Below, one piece after another: positions 1-8,067 of a stretch of 64,000 bases of DNA. Position numbers and translations under genes: made by a program. A model generated the notes under the pieces. The model worked only from the letters and a program-made list of their open reading frames with translations. It did not search any database and was not told the origin of the DNA. The DNA comes from Duganella sp. Leaf126 (GTDB lineage: Bacteria; Pseudomonadota; Gammaproteobacteria; Burkholderiales; Burkholderiaceae_D), in the NCBI RefSeq assembly GCF_001423125.1, contig NZ_LMNW01000003.1:190734-254733 (forward strand). Direction: 5' to 3'. Positions within the stretch are counted from its first letter, which is position 1; each line of letters begins with the position of its first letter.

Positions 1-1
1 G

Positions 2-79
2 CGCAAGGCGCTGAAGGAAGCCGAACACCTGATCAAGACCGTGCGCAGCGTCGGTTATATGTTGTCGGAGAAAACCTAG
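2..79 (+). CDS. phoB: C-terminal end of PhoB-type response regulator (partial)
   Basis: The last 25 codons of a gene that begins before the window. The residues TVRSVGYMLSEK match the final beta-hairpin of an OmpR/PhoB winged-helix domain, which normally ends in TVRGxGYxL. The stop codon is 4 bases before the next gene, a PhoR-type kinase, so the two form the usual phosphate-starvation two-component operon. The assignment to PhoB rests on this context, since only the tail is visible. Confidence 0.75.
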   Translation, partial: RKALKEAEHLIKTVRSVGYMLSEKT

Positions 80-83
80 TCAC

Positions 84-1409
84 ATGAATCCAAAACTGCT
101 GTTCTGGGTGCCTGCCGCCTTGCGCACCGCGCTGGTGGCGGCCGGCTGTGCCTTGCTGGGCTGGATGTTCGGCTGGATGACCGGCGTGGTCGTGGCCTTG
201 CTGGCGACCATCGTGATGGTGTTCGTGCAGCTGTCGTACCTGTACCAGCTGAGCAACTGGATGGACGACCCGCAGAGCGCCAAGCTGCCCGATGGCTGGG
301 GCGCCTGGACCAATATCTTCTCGCGCCTGTACCGCATGCGCCGCGACGACGAAAAGAACCAGGCCGAGCTGACCGAGTGGCTGGCGCGCTTCCGCCAGGC
401 CATGCACCTGCTGCCCGACGGCGTGGTGATCATGGACGACGTGCTGTTCCTCGAATGGTGCAACCCGGCTGCCGAAAAACACCTGGGTCTCACCCACGAG
501 CGCGACAAGGGCATGCGCGTGACCAACCTGGTGCGCAACCCGGACTTCATGGATTACATCATCCTCGGCCGCTACGAGCAGCCGCTGACGATCAGCTTCC
601 GCGAGCGCAAGCTGATCGTGCACATCATCCCGTTCGAGAACCGGCGCCAGATCCTGGTCACCCACGACGCCACCGAGACCGAGCGCATCGAGGAAATGCG
701 GCGCGACTTCATCGCCAACGCCTCGCACGAGCTGCGCACGCCGCTGACGGTGATCGTCGGCTTCCTGGAGATCGCCGCCACCGAGGGGCTGGACGCGGCC
801 ACCCGCAACGCCCACCTCAAGCTGATGACCGAGCAGGGCCACCGCATGCAGCACCTGATCGAGGACATGCTGACGCTGTCGCGGCTGGAATCGGTCGATT
901 ATCCGATGCGGCCCGAGACGGTCGATGTGCGGCGCCTGATGGAGCAGGTGGCCAGCGACGCCCGCGCGCTGTCGGCCGGCAAGCACGACATCACGCTGCA
1001 GATCGACGGCCCGGACGTGGTCGGCAGCTACGAGGAATTGCACAGCGCCTTCGGCAACCTGGCCTCGAACGCGGTGCGCTACACGCCGGCCGGCGGGCGC
1101 ATCAACCTGGTCTGGCGCGAATTCGAGGCGGGCGTGAAATTCAAGGTCGAGGATACCGGCATCGGCATCAGCCCCGAGCACATCTCGCGCCTGACCGAGC
1201 GCTTCTACCGGGTCGATAAGAGCCGGTCGCGCGAAACCCAGGGCACGGGCCTGGGCCTGGCCATCGTCAAGCACGTGCTGCTGCGCCACGGCGGCACGCT
1301 GCAGATCAAGTCGGAAGCAGGCAAGGGCAGCACCTTCATCGTCTGCCTGCCGAAGAGCGCGATCGTGCCGAAGCAGGCCGAACTGCTGCTGGGCGCCACC
1401 CCGGCCTGA
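84..1409 (+). CDS. phoR: Phosphate regulon sensor histidine kinase PhoR
   Basis: A 441-aa membrane histidine kinase. Residues 12-55 form two closely spaced hydrophobic segments, as in PhoR, with almost no periplasmic loop. A PAS-like domain (about 100-195) follows, then the dimerisation/phosphoacceptor helix with HELRTPL (His about 215), and an ATPase domain with an N box (NLASNAVRYT), G1 (VEDTGIGI) and G2 (GTGLGLAIVK). In the known family it phosphorylates PhoB when phosphate is low and dephosphorylates it when phosphate is plentiful, through the PstSCAB/PhoU complex. It starts 4 bases after the preceding response-regulator gene, so the pair is cotranscribed. The length is normal and no defect is seen. 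Confidence 0.9.
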   Translation: MNPKLLFWVPAALRTALVAAGCALLGWMFGWMTGVVVALLATIVMVFVQLSYLYQLSNWMDDPQSAKLPDGWGAWTNIFSRLYRMRRDDEKNQAELTEWLARFRQAMHLLPDGVVIMDDVLFLEWCNPAAEKHLGLTHERDKGMRVTNLVRNPDFMDYIILGRYEQPLTISFRERKLIVHIIPFENRRQILVTHDATETERIEEMRRDFIANASHELRTPLTVIVGFLEIAATEGLDAATRNAHLKLMTEQGHRMQHLIEDMLTLSRLESVDYPMRPETVDVRRLMEQVASDARALSAGKHDITLQIDGPDVVGSYEELHSAFGNLASNAVRYTPAGGRINLVWREFEAGVKFKVEDTGIGISPEHISRLTERFYRVDKSRSRETQGTGLGLAIVKHVLLRHGGTLQIKSEAGKGSTFIVCLPKSAIVPKQAELLLGATPA

Positions 1410-1433
1410 TCATCGTGCCGGCGCCGGCAGGCG

Positions 1434-3338
1434 CTAGCCCTTGCGCGGCATGGCCCGCAGGCAGGTGGTGAGCGCATCCTCGAACGAATCGGACACGTGG
1501 TCGGCCTGCGGAAAATCGCAGTCATGCAGGCTGCGGTTCTGGAACGGGCTCGGCAGCAGCACCACCAGCTGCTTGGCGTGCGGCAGCCGCACCCGCAGCT
1601 CGGCCATCAGCTCGCGCATCTGCGGCGTGTCGTTGACCGGATCGACCGTCACCAGGCACACGATGGACACCAGCTCGGCGGTCGCTTCGGGCGGCAGCGG
1701 CTCGTCGATGTCTTCGCTGCTCATGCTGCGCGCATCGAGCTTGCGGTCGCGCATGATGCGCACCAGGATTTCGGTGGCCAGCTCGTCGTAGGACGAGGTC
1801 AGGCCCACGCTCAGGATCAGGCTGCCGGGCGGGATGTCGAATGAACCCTGCCATTCGCCGGTGGCCGAGATGCGGCGCTCGCGCAGCTGGCGGCCGATGC
1901 CCATGCTGGCCAGCGCCGAATTGGCTTGCATGGCCTTGGCCACGCGGCGCCGGTGCCACCAGTTGCGGCTGCCGCTGAGCGCTTCGATCACCGTGATGAT
2001 GGCGCTCCTGACCTTGGCCTGTTCCTCGGGCGTGATGGTCTGGCCGCGCAAATCGAAGCTGGCCAGGTGCAGCGCCGGCACCAGCACGCTGTCGCAATAC
2101 TGGACCAGGGTTTTCTTGCGCATGTAGCGGCGCGCGGCGGCAATGATCTCGTGGGCGTCGCCCGACAGCGCGCGCTGGTAGAAATTCTGCGGCAGGGTCA
2201 GCGCCGGCAATTCGCCGAACATGATTTCCAGCACCTTCAGGGCGCGGATGTAACGGCCCGCCACCACCAGGCACAGCGTGAGCGGCGTGGACAGCACCAG
2301 CCCGACCGGGCCCCAGATCCAGCTCCAGAAAATCGCCGCCACCACCACCGACAACGGCGACAGCCCCGCCGTGTGACCGTACAGCTTGGGTTCCACGGTC
2401 TGCGCCACGACGATGTCCACGATCAGAAAGGTTCCCAGGGTCATCAATGCCAGCGACCAGCCCGGGTCGATGGCGGCCGCCAGCAGGGTCGCGCACAGTG
2501 CCGCGATCCAGAAACCCACGTACGGCACGTAGCGCAGCACGGCGGTCATGGTAGCCCACAGCAGCGCCTGCGACAGGCCGATGATCGACAGCCCGATCCA
2601 GATCACCAGCCCGGTGCAGGCATTGACCGCGAACTGCGAGATGAAAAAGCGCGACAGCCGCTCGCCCGCATCGTTGACGGCGATGGTGGTGGCGCGCAAG
2701 TCCTCGCCGCCGGCGAGCCGGATGAAGCGGTCGCGCAGCGATTCGTGCTCGAGCAACACGAAGATCAGCACGATGAAGACGATGCCGGCCGTCTCCAGCG
2801 GCGGCCACACCGAGGCGATCACCTTGCTCAGGATTTGCAGCGGTTTCAGCTCCGGTTCGTGGATTTCGACCAGTACCGGGGCATCGCTGCGGTTGTTATG
2901 CAGGCGCGGCCGGGGCGCGGTGCCGAATTCATCCACCGTGCCCTGGGTCAGGTGCTCGATCAGCTGTCCGGCCGGGCCGCCGATGCTGCCGACGGCGCCG
3001 CGCGTCATGTCGTTGAGTACCTCGAGCTTGGTGGCAATGGTGTCCTGGTACTGCGGCAGGCTGGCGCCCAGGCGCGTGACCTGGGTGACGATGACCGCAC
3101 CGACCATCAGCACGGCGGCGGCGACCACCGCCACCCCGGTCAGCACCGAGGCGGTCGGCCCCAGCCCCACACGGCGCAGGGCCCGCACGAACGGGGCGAT
3201 CAGGAAGCTGAGGATGAAGGCCAGCGTGATCGGAATCAGGACATCGCGGCCGAAGTACAGCAGCACCAGGACAGTGGCGGTGCCCACCAGGCCGATGACG
3301 GCGTTGGGCAGCGTGCGGGCGGGAGGGGAATCAGGCAC
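1434..3338 (-). CDS. AI-2E family transporter (PerM/TqsA-like permease) with long C-terminal extension
   Basis: A 634-aa protein. Residues 10-365 hold the AI-2E transporter fold: two N-terminal membrane helices, a soluble middle part, then a membrane block with the motif-rich region YVPYVGFW and SPLSVVVAAIFWSWIWGPVG. Family members are proposed exporters of autoinducer-2 or general ion/solute permeases, so the substrate cannot be read from sequence. The last roughly 270 residues are soluble and not part of the basic family (usual length about 350 aa). They contain an apparent alpha/beta part with a LVSIVCLVTVDP strand. The start overlaps the end of the upstream CPBP protease gene by 8 bases, so the two are probably translationally coupled. 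Confidence 0.82.
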   Translation of the reverse strand: MPDSPPARTLPNAVIGLVGTATVLVLLYFGRDVLIPITLAFILSFLIAPFVRALRRVGLGPTASVLTGVAVVAAAVLMVGAVIVTQVTRLGASLPQYQDTIATKLEVLNDMTRGAVGSIGGPAGQLIEHLTQGTVDEFGTAPRPRLHNNRSDAPVLVEIHEPELKPLQILSKVIASVWPPLETAGIVFIVLIFVLLEHESLRDRFIRLAGGEDLRATTIAVNDAGERLSRFFISQFAVNACTGLVIWIGLSIIGLSQALLWATMTAVLRYVPYVGFWIAALCATLLAAAIDPGWSLALMTLGTFLIVDIVVAQTVEPKLYGHTAGLSPLSVVVAAIFWSWIWGPVGLVLSTPLTLCLVVAGRYIRALKVLEIMFGELPALTLPQNFYQRALSGDAHEIIAAARRYMRKKTLVQYCDSVLVPALHLASFDLRGQTITPEEQAKVRSAIITVIEALSGSRNWWHRRRVAKAMQANSALASMGIGRQLRERRISATGEWQGSFDIPPGSLILSVGLTSSYDELATEILVRIMRDRKLDARSMSSEDIDEPLPPEATAELVSIVCLVTVDPVNDTPQMRELMAELRVRLPHAKQLVVLLPSPFQNRSLHDCDFPQADHVSDSFEDALTTCLRAMPRKG

Positions 3339-4227
3339 CGTGAGCTTTCAGCAGCGATGGATAGGTGAAGAAAATAAAATGCACGGCATTGACCACGATG
3401 TGCAACAGGATGGCCGCCTCGATGCGGCGCGTCCACTGATAGACCACTGCATAACCGAGTCCCGCCACGCCCGCCATCAGCGCGAACAGCGGACCGCCGC
3501 CCAAGTGCACGGCGCCGAACAGCACGGCCGATACCGCCACCGCCAAGCATGCGCCGTAGCGCGTACCGTCCAGCGCTGCGGCCAACCGCTCCTGCAACAG
3601 GCCACGGAAAAACGCTTCCTCGGCCACCACCGTGAAAAACAGGTTGACGGCGATGAACTGCGTGGTCAGGCCCGACCATTTCACGTCCGGCCGCACCAGG
3701 CCCAGGCCCATGCCGAGGCCGAACACGGCTGCCAGCGTGACCAGCATCAGCGGCCATGCCGTCGCCAGCATAGCGCCAAACTCGCGCCAGGTGCGTGTTC
3801 GCTTGCACAGCAGCGCGACCAGTATGAGACCGGCCGCACCCTTGTCGAGATTGGCATATTGCGTGAAGGGCGTGGCGCCGTGCGACAGCACCACGCGGCG
3901 CAGCAGCAGCGGATTGTCGAAACCGGGCAGCCAGTGCGTGGCCAGGGCCAGCGCCAGCACGGCGGTAAATAGTCCGGCCACGATGCGCTTGGCCGGTTTG
4001 CGGCTGCCGGCCGCTGCCGAGGCGGTGGTCGCCAGCGCCGCCAGCGCCGCCACCCCTTGCCAGTGCAGCACGCCGGCCAGCACGCCACAGAGGAGGGCAG
4101 CCGGCGCTACGACAGTCCACGGCACTACCCGGATCTTGCCACCAGCGGGGGCGGGCAGCCACACGGCGCAGATGGCGGCGGCAAGCAGGAACAGGGTCAG
4201 GACGGTGGCGGGGGAGGTCGGGGGCAT
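3331..4227 (-). CDS. CPBP family intramembrane glutamic endopeptidase
   Basis: A 298-aa multi-pass membrane protein. The CPBP/Abi (Rce1-like) signature is clear: AEEAFFRG (Glu 203, Glu 204, Arg 208), FGAVHLG (His 241) and a final HIVVNAVHF (His 276, Asn 280). In the family these residues line an intramembrane active site that cleaves prenylated or other membrane-associated peptides; bacterial members also act in bacteriocin self-immunity. The substrate here is unknown. It lies 63 bases behind the MipA/OmpV gene and overlaps the AI-2E permease by 8 bases, so all three may be read together. The ribosome binding site before this ATG is weak. Confidence 0.85.
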   Translation of the reverse strand: MPPTSPATVLTLFLLAAAICAVWLPAPAGGKIRVVPWTVVAPAALLCGVLAGVLHWQGVAALAALATTASAAAGSRKPAKRIVAGLFTAVLALALATHWLPGFDNPLLLRRVVLSHGATPFTQYANLDKGAAGLILVALLCKRTRTWREFGAMLATAWPLMLVTLAAVFGLGMGLGLVRPDVKWSGLTTQFIAVNLFFTVVAEEAFFRGLLQERLAAALDGTRYGACLAVAVSAVLFGAVHLGGGPLFALMAGVAGLGYAVVYQWTRRIEAAILLHIVVNAVHFIFFTYPSLLKAHGA

Positions 4228-4290
4228 CTGGACGGGGTGGCGAAGGCAGGAAATGAACGCTTTCCTGCCATCATATCATCGGCCCGTGCC

Positions 4291-5064
4291 TCAGAACTTG
4301 TAGATCAGCCCGGTCGTGACCGAGGGCGTGGTCTTGCGGCGGGTCAGCGGGCTGTCGGCAGCGTCGCCCACCAGGCGCGTCAGGCCGGCTGCGCTGCTGA
4401 CCGACCAGCGGGCGTCGATTGCGTGGTTCCAGTCCACGCCCACGGCGATGGTTTCGAAACCGCTTTCCGCCCGGTAGCTGCCATAGCCCGAGCGCGCGCT
4501 CTGGCCGGCCGTCACGCCGTAATAGGTTTGCGCGTGCTTGTTGTCGCCGTACACGGCCGAGGTGTTGAACGACCACTGGTCGCGCGGGCCGCGGTAAAAC
4601 GGGGTGGAAGCGCCGATGGTGTAGGTGCTGCCGTTATCGCGCTCGGTCAGGGCCTGGGCCGTGCCCAGCGACAGGCCGATGGTGCCGAGCTGGTAGGTGG
4701 CGGTGAGCAGGGCCAGCGCGCCGCCATGGACCTTGCCCATCCCGCGCAGGTCGTCGGAGCCGGCGCCGAAGTTGCGCGCGTGTTCGTCGCGGCGTCCGCC
4801 GTAGCCGAGCGCGGCGGACAGGCCGAAGCCGGCGGCCGATGTCTGGTAACCGAGCCCGCGCCGGGTGCTGGCATAAAAGCCGTTGCCGAAACTGTGATCG
4901 AAAATCGGCAGCGCCACCAGGTGGTTGTCATCGGCGCCCGTGTATTCGGGCACGTAGCCGACGCCGACGCCGGCCAGCGTGCCTTCGGGCGCTGCCTGGG
5001 CGGCGGCATGGCCGGCGGCGCACAGCAGCAGGATGGAGGACAGTGAGTAGAGGGTACGACGCAT
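4291..5064 (-). CDS. MipA/OmpV family outer-membrane protein
   Basis: A 257-aa protein with a signal peptide (cleavage about after AAGHAAAQA, residue 23), a glycine- and aromatic-rich beta-barrel body and a C-terminal phenylalanine (GLIYKF), the usual outer-membrane assembly signal. Features such as YVPEYTGADD near the N-terminus and GRRDEHARN are typical of MipA/OmpV, a family linked to murein-synthesis scaffolding in E. coli and to osmotic or antibiotic responses elsewhere. Start supported by CAGGAAA 8 bases before the ATG. It is divergent from the GST gene, and the 195-base region between them must hold both promoters. Confidence 0.85.
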   Translation of the reverse strand: MRRTLYSLSSILLLCAAGHAAAQAAPEGTLAGVGVGYVPEYTGADDNHLVALPIFDHSFGNGFYASTRRGLGYQTSAAGFGLSAALGYGGRRDEHARNFGAGSDDLRGMGKVHGGALALLTATYQLGTIGLSLGTAQALTERDNGSTYTIGASTPFYRGPRDQWSFNTSAVYGDNKHAQTYYGVTAGQSARSGYGSYRAESGFETIAVGVDWNHAIDARWSVSSAAGLTRLVGDAADSPLTRRKTTPSVTTGLIYKF

Positions 5065-5259
5065 AATAATTTCCTGTAATAAATGGATTCTTCCGGGATG
5101 CCCGGTGGATCGGACGCGGCCGGCGGTGGTGCACCGGCAGGCGCGGGTGGCAGTGTGTCACAAACTGCGCCGGACGCCGGCACCGCAGGTGCAGTATCAT
5201 GCGGCGTATTGCTGGCATCGTCCGCCGATGCCGCGCACCTGGAGCTACCTGGAGCCGCC

Positions 5260-5967
5260 ATGCCTGACACCCCCGCAGTCACCCCCGCAGTAATATCCAC
5301 CACGCCGGCACTGACCCTGTACTACCATCCGCTGGCCTCGTTCTGCCACAAGGTGCTGATCGCGCTGTACGAAAACGGTACCGCGTTCGACAAGCGCATC
5401 ATCAACGTCGGCGAGGACGCCGACCGCGCCGAGCTCACCGCCATGTGGCCGATCTGTAAATTCCCCGTGATCCGCGACCACCGGCGCCTGCGCGACATCC
5501 CCGAGACCTCGGTCATCATCGAATACCTGGACCGCCATTTCCCGGGGCCGCAGGCGATGATCCCGGCCGACTGGGACGCCGCGCTCGACGTGCGGCTGTG
5601 GGACCGCTTCTTCGACAATTACGTGCAGGGGCCGGTGCAGGCGATCGTCAACGGCCACCTGACCGGCATGCAGTGCGACCGCACCAAGGAGCGCACCAAG
5701 CTCAAGACCGCGTACAAGATGATCGAAAAGCGCATGGCCAGCCGCGCCTGGATGAGCGGCGAACACTTCAGCATGGCCGACTGCGCGGCCGCGCCGGCGC
5801 TGTTCTATGCCGCCACCTTGCTGCCGTTCCCCGAGGAATACACGCAGCTGCAGGCGTATTTCGAGCGGCTGGTGCTGCGCCCGAGCGTGCGCCGCGTGCT
5901 CGACGAAGCCAAACCGTATTTCAGCATGTATCCGTTCGTGGCCGGCATCCCCGAGCGTTTCCTGTAG
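5260..5967 (+). CDS. Glutathione S-transferase family protein
   Basis: A 235-aa protein with an N-terminal thioredoxin-like GST domain. YYHPLASFCHKVLIAL places a Ser/Cys at the glutathione-activating position, and KFPVIRD and ETSVIIEYL hold the cis-Pro and the conserved Glu-Ser that bind the gamma-glutamyl group. An all-helical C-terminal domain with FSMADCAAAPAL follows (N-capping box Ser-x-x-Asp). The reading frame is open further upstream, but the ATG at 5260 is preferred because it has GGAG (5251-5254) before it and gives a normal GST length. The role is probably detoxification or isomerisation with glutathione; the substrate cannot be told. A small GC hairpin follows the stop codon. Confidence 0.85.
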   Translation: MPDTPAVTPAVISTTPALTLYYHPLASFCHKVLIALYENGTAFDKRIINVGEDADRAELTAMWPICKFPVIRDHRRLRDIPETSVIIEYLDRHFPGPQAMIPADWDAALDVRLWDRFFDNYVQGPVQAIVNGHLTGMQCDRTKERTKLKTAYKMIEKRMASRAWMSGEHFSMADCAAAPALFYAATLLPFPEEYTQLQAYFERLVLRPSVRRVLDEAKPYFSMYPFVAGIPERFL

Positions 5968-6067
5968 CGGCGACCGGGCTTTGCCCGGCGCGGGTGTGGT
6001 GTGCCGCACGGTGGGACAGGCGATAAGTTGAAATCATGGCCGTTCACCTCACACAGAAAGGCACCCC

Positions 6068-7096
6068 ATGCAAGCTGATAACCCCAATGCCTCGCGCCGG
6101 GCGATGGTCGGTGGCCTGGCCACCGGCCTGCTGGGCGCAGCCGTCGTGCCCGCTTCGGCCGCGACCGGTGCGCCGGGCGCCAGCGCCCTGGCCACGCCGG
6201 CGTCCGCGCCCGACGTGCCGCTGCGCGACCCGCGCACGGCCTACCACCAGCCGCCGTTCGAGAAACAGCAGCAACCGTGGCCCGGCATCACCGGCAAGAT
6301 GACGCCGCGTCCCGACCATGGCGAAACCAGTTACAAGGGCAGCGGCCGACTCAAGGGCCGCAAGGCGCTGGTTACCGGCGGCGATTCCGGCATCGGCCGC
6401 GCCGCCGCCATCGCCTATGCGCGCGAGGGCGCCGACGTGGCCATCAACTACCTGCCGGCCGAGGAGGCCGATGCGCGCGAGGTGGCCGACCTGATCCGTG
6501 CTGCCGGCCGCAAGGCCGTGCTGATCCCGGGTGACCTCAAGGACGAAGCGTTCTGCCGTCGGCTGGTGGCCGATGCCGCGCGCGACCTCGGCGGCCTCGA
6601 CATCGTGGTCAACAATGCGGCGCGCCAGTTCTCGCGCAAGTCGATCCTCGACCTGACCACCGCCGAATTCGACGAGACGTACAAGACCAATGTTTACGCC
6701 ACCTTCTGGGTGACCAAGGCGGCGGTGCCGCTGCTCAAGCCGGGCGCCACCATCATCAACACCACCTCGGTGCAGGCCTACGATCCGAGCGAGAACCTGC
6801 TCGATTACGCGTCCACCAAGGCGGCGATCATGAACTTCAGCAAGGGCCTGGCCAAGCAGCTGGCGAGTAAAGGCATCCGCGTCAACGCGGTGGCGCCGGG
6901 ACCGTTCTGGACGCCGCTGCAGGTGACCGGCGGCCAGCCGCCGGAAAAGCTGCCCGAGTTCGGCGCCGACGGGCCGCTGCAGCGTCCGGGCCAGCCGGCC
7001 GAGCTGGCAGGCGTCTACGTGCTGCTCGCGTCCAACGAGTCCAGCTATGCAACCGGCCAGGTGTATGCGGCGGTCGGCGGCGCCGGCGGACCTTGA
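6068..7096 (+). CDS. SDR family oxidoreductase with twin-arginine-like leader (YghA/glucose-dehydrogenase group)
   Basis: A 342-aa protein. The first about 45 residues contain [19 protein letters not shown], a twin-arginine-type signal followed by Ala-rich sequence. The region 50-85 ([21 protein letters not shown]) is the lead-in seen in the YghA-type SDR group. The Rossmann domain follows: [10 protein letters not shown] (cofactor glycines), NNAARQ, the active-site TSVQAYDPS...YASTK (Ser, Tyr, Lys) and PGPFWTPL. These enzymes reduce or oxidise alcohols, aldehydes or sugars with NAD(P). Most members are cytoplasmic, so an export signal is unusual. Gene is followed by a strong terminator. Confidence 0.85.
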   Translation: MQADNPNASRRAMVGGLATGLLGAAVVPASAATGAPGASALATPASAPDVPLRDPRTAYHQPPFEKQQQPWPGITGKMTPRPDHGETSYKGSGRLKGRKALVTGGDSGIGRAAAIAYAREGADVAINYLPAEEADAREVADLIRAAGRKAVLIPGDLKDEAFCRRLVADAARDLGGLDIVVNNAARQFSRKSILDLTTAEFDETYKTNVYATFWVTKAAVPLLKPGATIINTTSVQAYDPSENLLDYASTKAAIMNFSKGLAKQLASKGIRVNAVAPGPFWTPLQVTGGQPPEKLPEFGADGPLQRPGQPAELAGVYVLLASNESSYATGQVYAAVGGAGGP

Positions 7097-7155
7097 TGCC
7101 GGGTAGCTTGTAGCGAAGATCCAACATTGCTGCTGCGGCAGTGCGCGATGTTGCC

Positions 7156-7195
7156 AAACCGGTCAGACCAATCTAGAATGGTCTGACCGGTTTTT
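7156..7195 (+). terminator. Rho-independent terminator after the SDR gene
   Basis: A perfect 15-bp inverted repeat (arms 7156-7170 and 7179-7193) with an 8-base loop ends in TTTTT. It closes the SDR transcript. The A-rich left flank is too short to make a convincing terminator on the other strand. The rest of the 265-base gap (7097-7361) holds only the leader of the next gene. Confidence 0.9.
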
Positions 7196-7361
7196 ATTGG
7201 TATTTCACCATGCTCCGGTAGTCACCCCTGACCAACGTCGACCACGGCCACCTTCCAGCGCGCCGGCCTCGACGTGGCGCGGAACACGCGAGGTGTTCCA
7301 TGGCGGCAGCCCCTGCTGCGCCAGCGACCATACAACAATCAAGAAAACCATCGGAGACAAC

Positions 7362-7982
7362 GTGAAAACCATCGTCCATACCCTGGCGCTTGCCGCGCTC
7401 GGCATCGGCGCGGGCGCCGTCCAGGCCCGCGACCTGCCTGCTGCCATGATTGCCACCGCCACTGCGCCGCTGCAGCACGCGGTGATCAGCGCCACCTACA
7501 ACGGCGACGCCGCCGGCATGCTGGCGCTCGACCATGACTTCGCCAGCGGTCTCGGCACCAACAGCACCCGGCTCGACCCCACCAGTACCGGCGTCGAGTT
7601 CCTGACCGCCGACTTCCTGTTCGGCGTCGATGTTTCCGCCGCCGGCGCACTGACCGTGATCGCCAACAGCGCCATCCCGGCCGGCGCTTACAGCATGCGC
7701 TTCGACTTCGGCGCCAGCCTGGGCGCGCCGATCGCCAGTTTCACCTACGTCGGCGCCGACGGCGCCAGCGGCGTGCCGGTATTGTCCCTCGTCAACGACC
7801 ACACCATCGCGCTGGACCTGGGCGCCCTGCAATGGAGCGAGTTCGGCGCGTTCACGGCGCAGGTGGGCACGGCGTCGCCGGTGCCCGAGCCGGCGGGCGC
7901 TGCCATGATCGTGCTCGGCCTGACTGCGATCGGCGCCATGGGCCGGCTGCGGCGCTGGCGCCGGCAACCGCGGCGCACCTGA
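7362..7982 (+). CDS. PEP-CTERM sorting domain protein
   Basis: A 206-aa exported protein. The start is GTG at 7362, chosen because GGAG (7353-7356) lies 5 bases upstream and the signal peptide (TIVHTLALAALGIGAGAVQA) then begins directly. The middle is Ala/Gly/Thr-rich with no known domain. The C-terminus has the PEP-CTERM tripartite signal: VPEPAGAA, a hydrophobic helix (MIVLGLTAIGAMG) and an arginine cluster (RLRRWRRQPRR). In the family such proteins are processed by an exosortase/EpsH system and are associated with extracellular polymer or biofilm formation. No exosortase gene is in the window. The next gene, also exported, follows 85 bases later. Confidence 0.88.
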   Translation: MKTIVHTLALAALGIGAGAVQARDLPAAMIATATAPLQHAVISATYNGDAAGMLALDHDFASGLGTNSTRLDPTSTGVEFLTADFLFGVDVSAAGALTVIANSAIPAGAYSMRFDFGASLGAPIASFTYVGADGASGVPVLSLVNDHTIALDLGALQWSEFGAFTAQVGTASPVPEPAGAAMIVLGLTAIGAMGRLRRWRRQPRRT

Positions 7983-8067
7983 CCCGCCGCGATCCCGTTG
8001 CGCGCGCACGCCTGCGGGCCGGCCGCGCGTTGCAACCACCTCCCACGACTCCAGCAGGAGAAGCACG

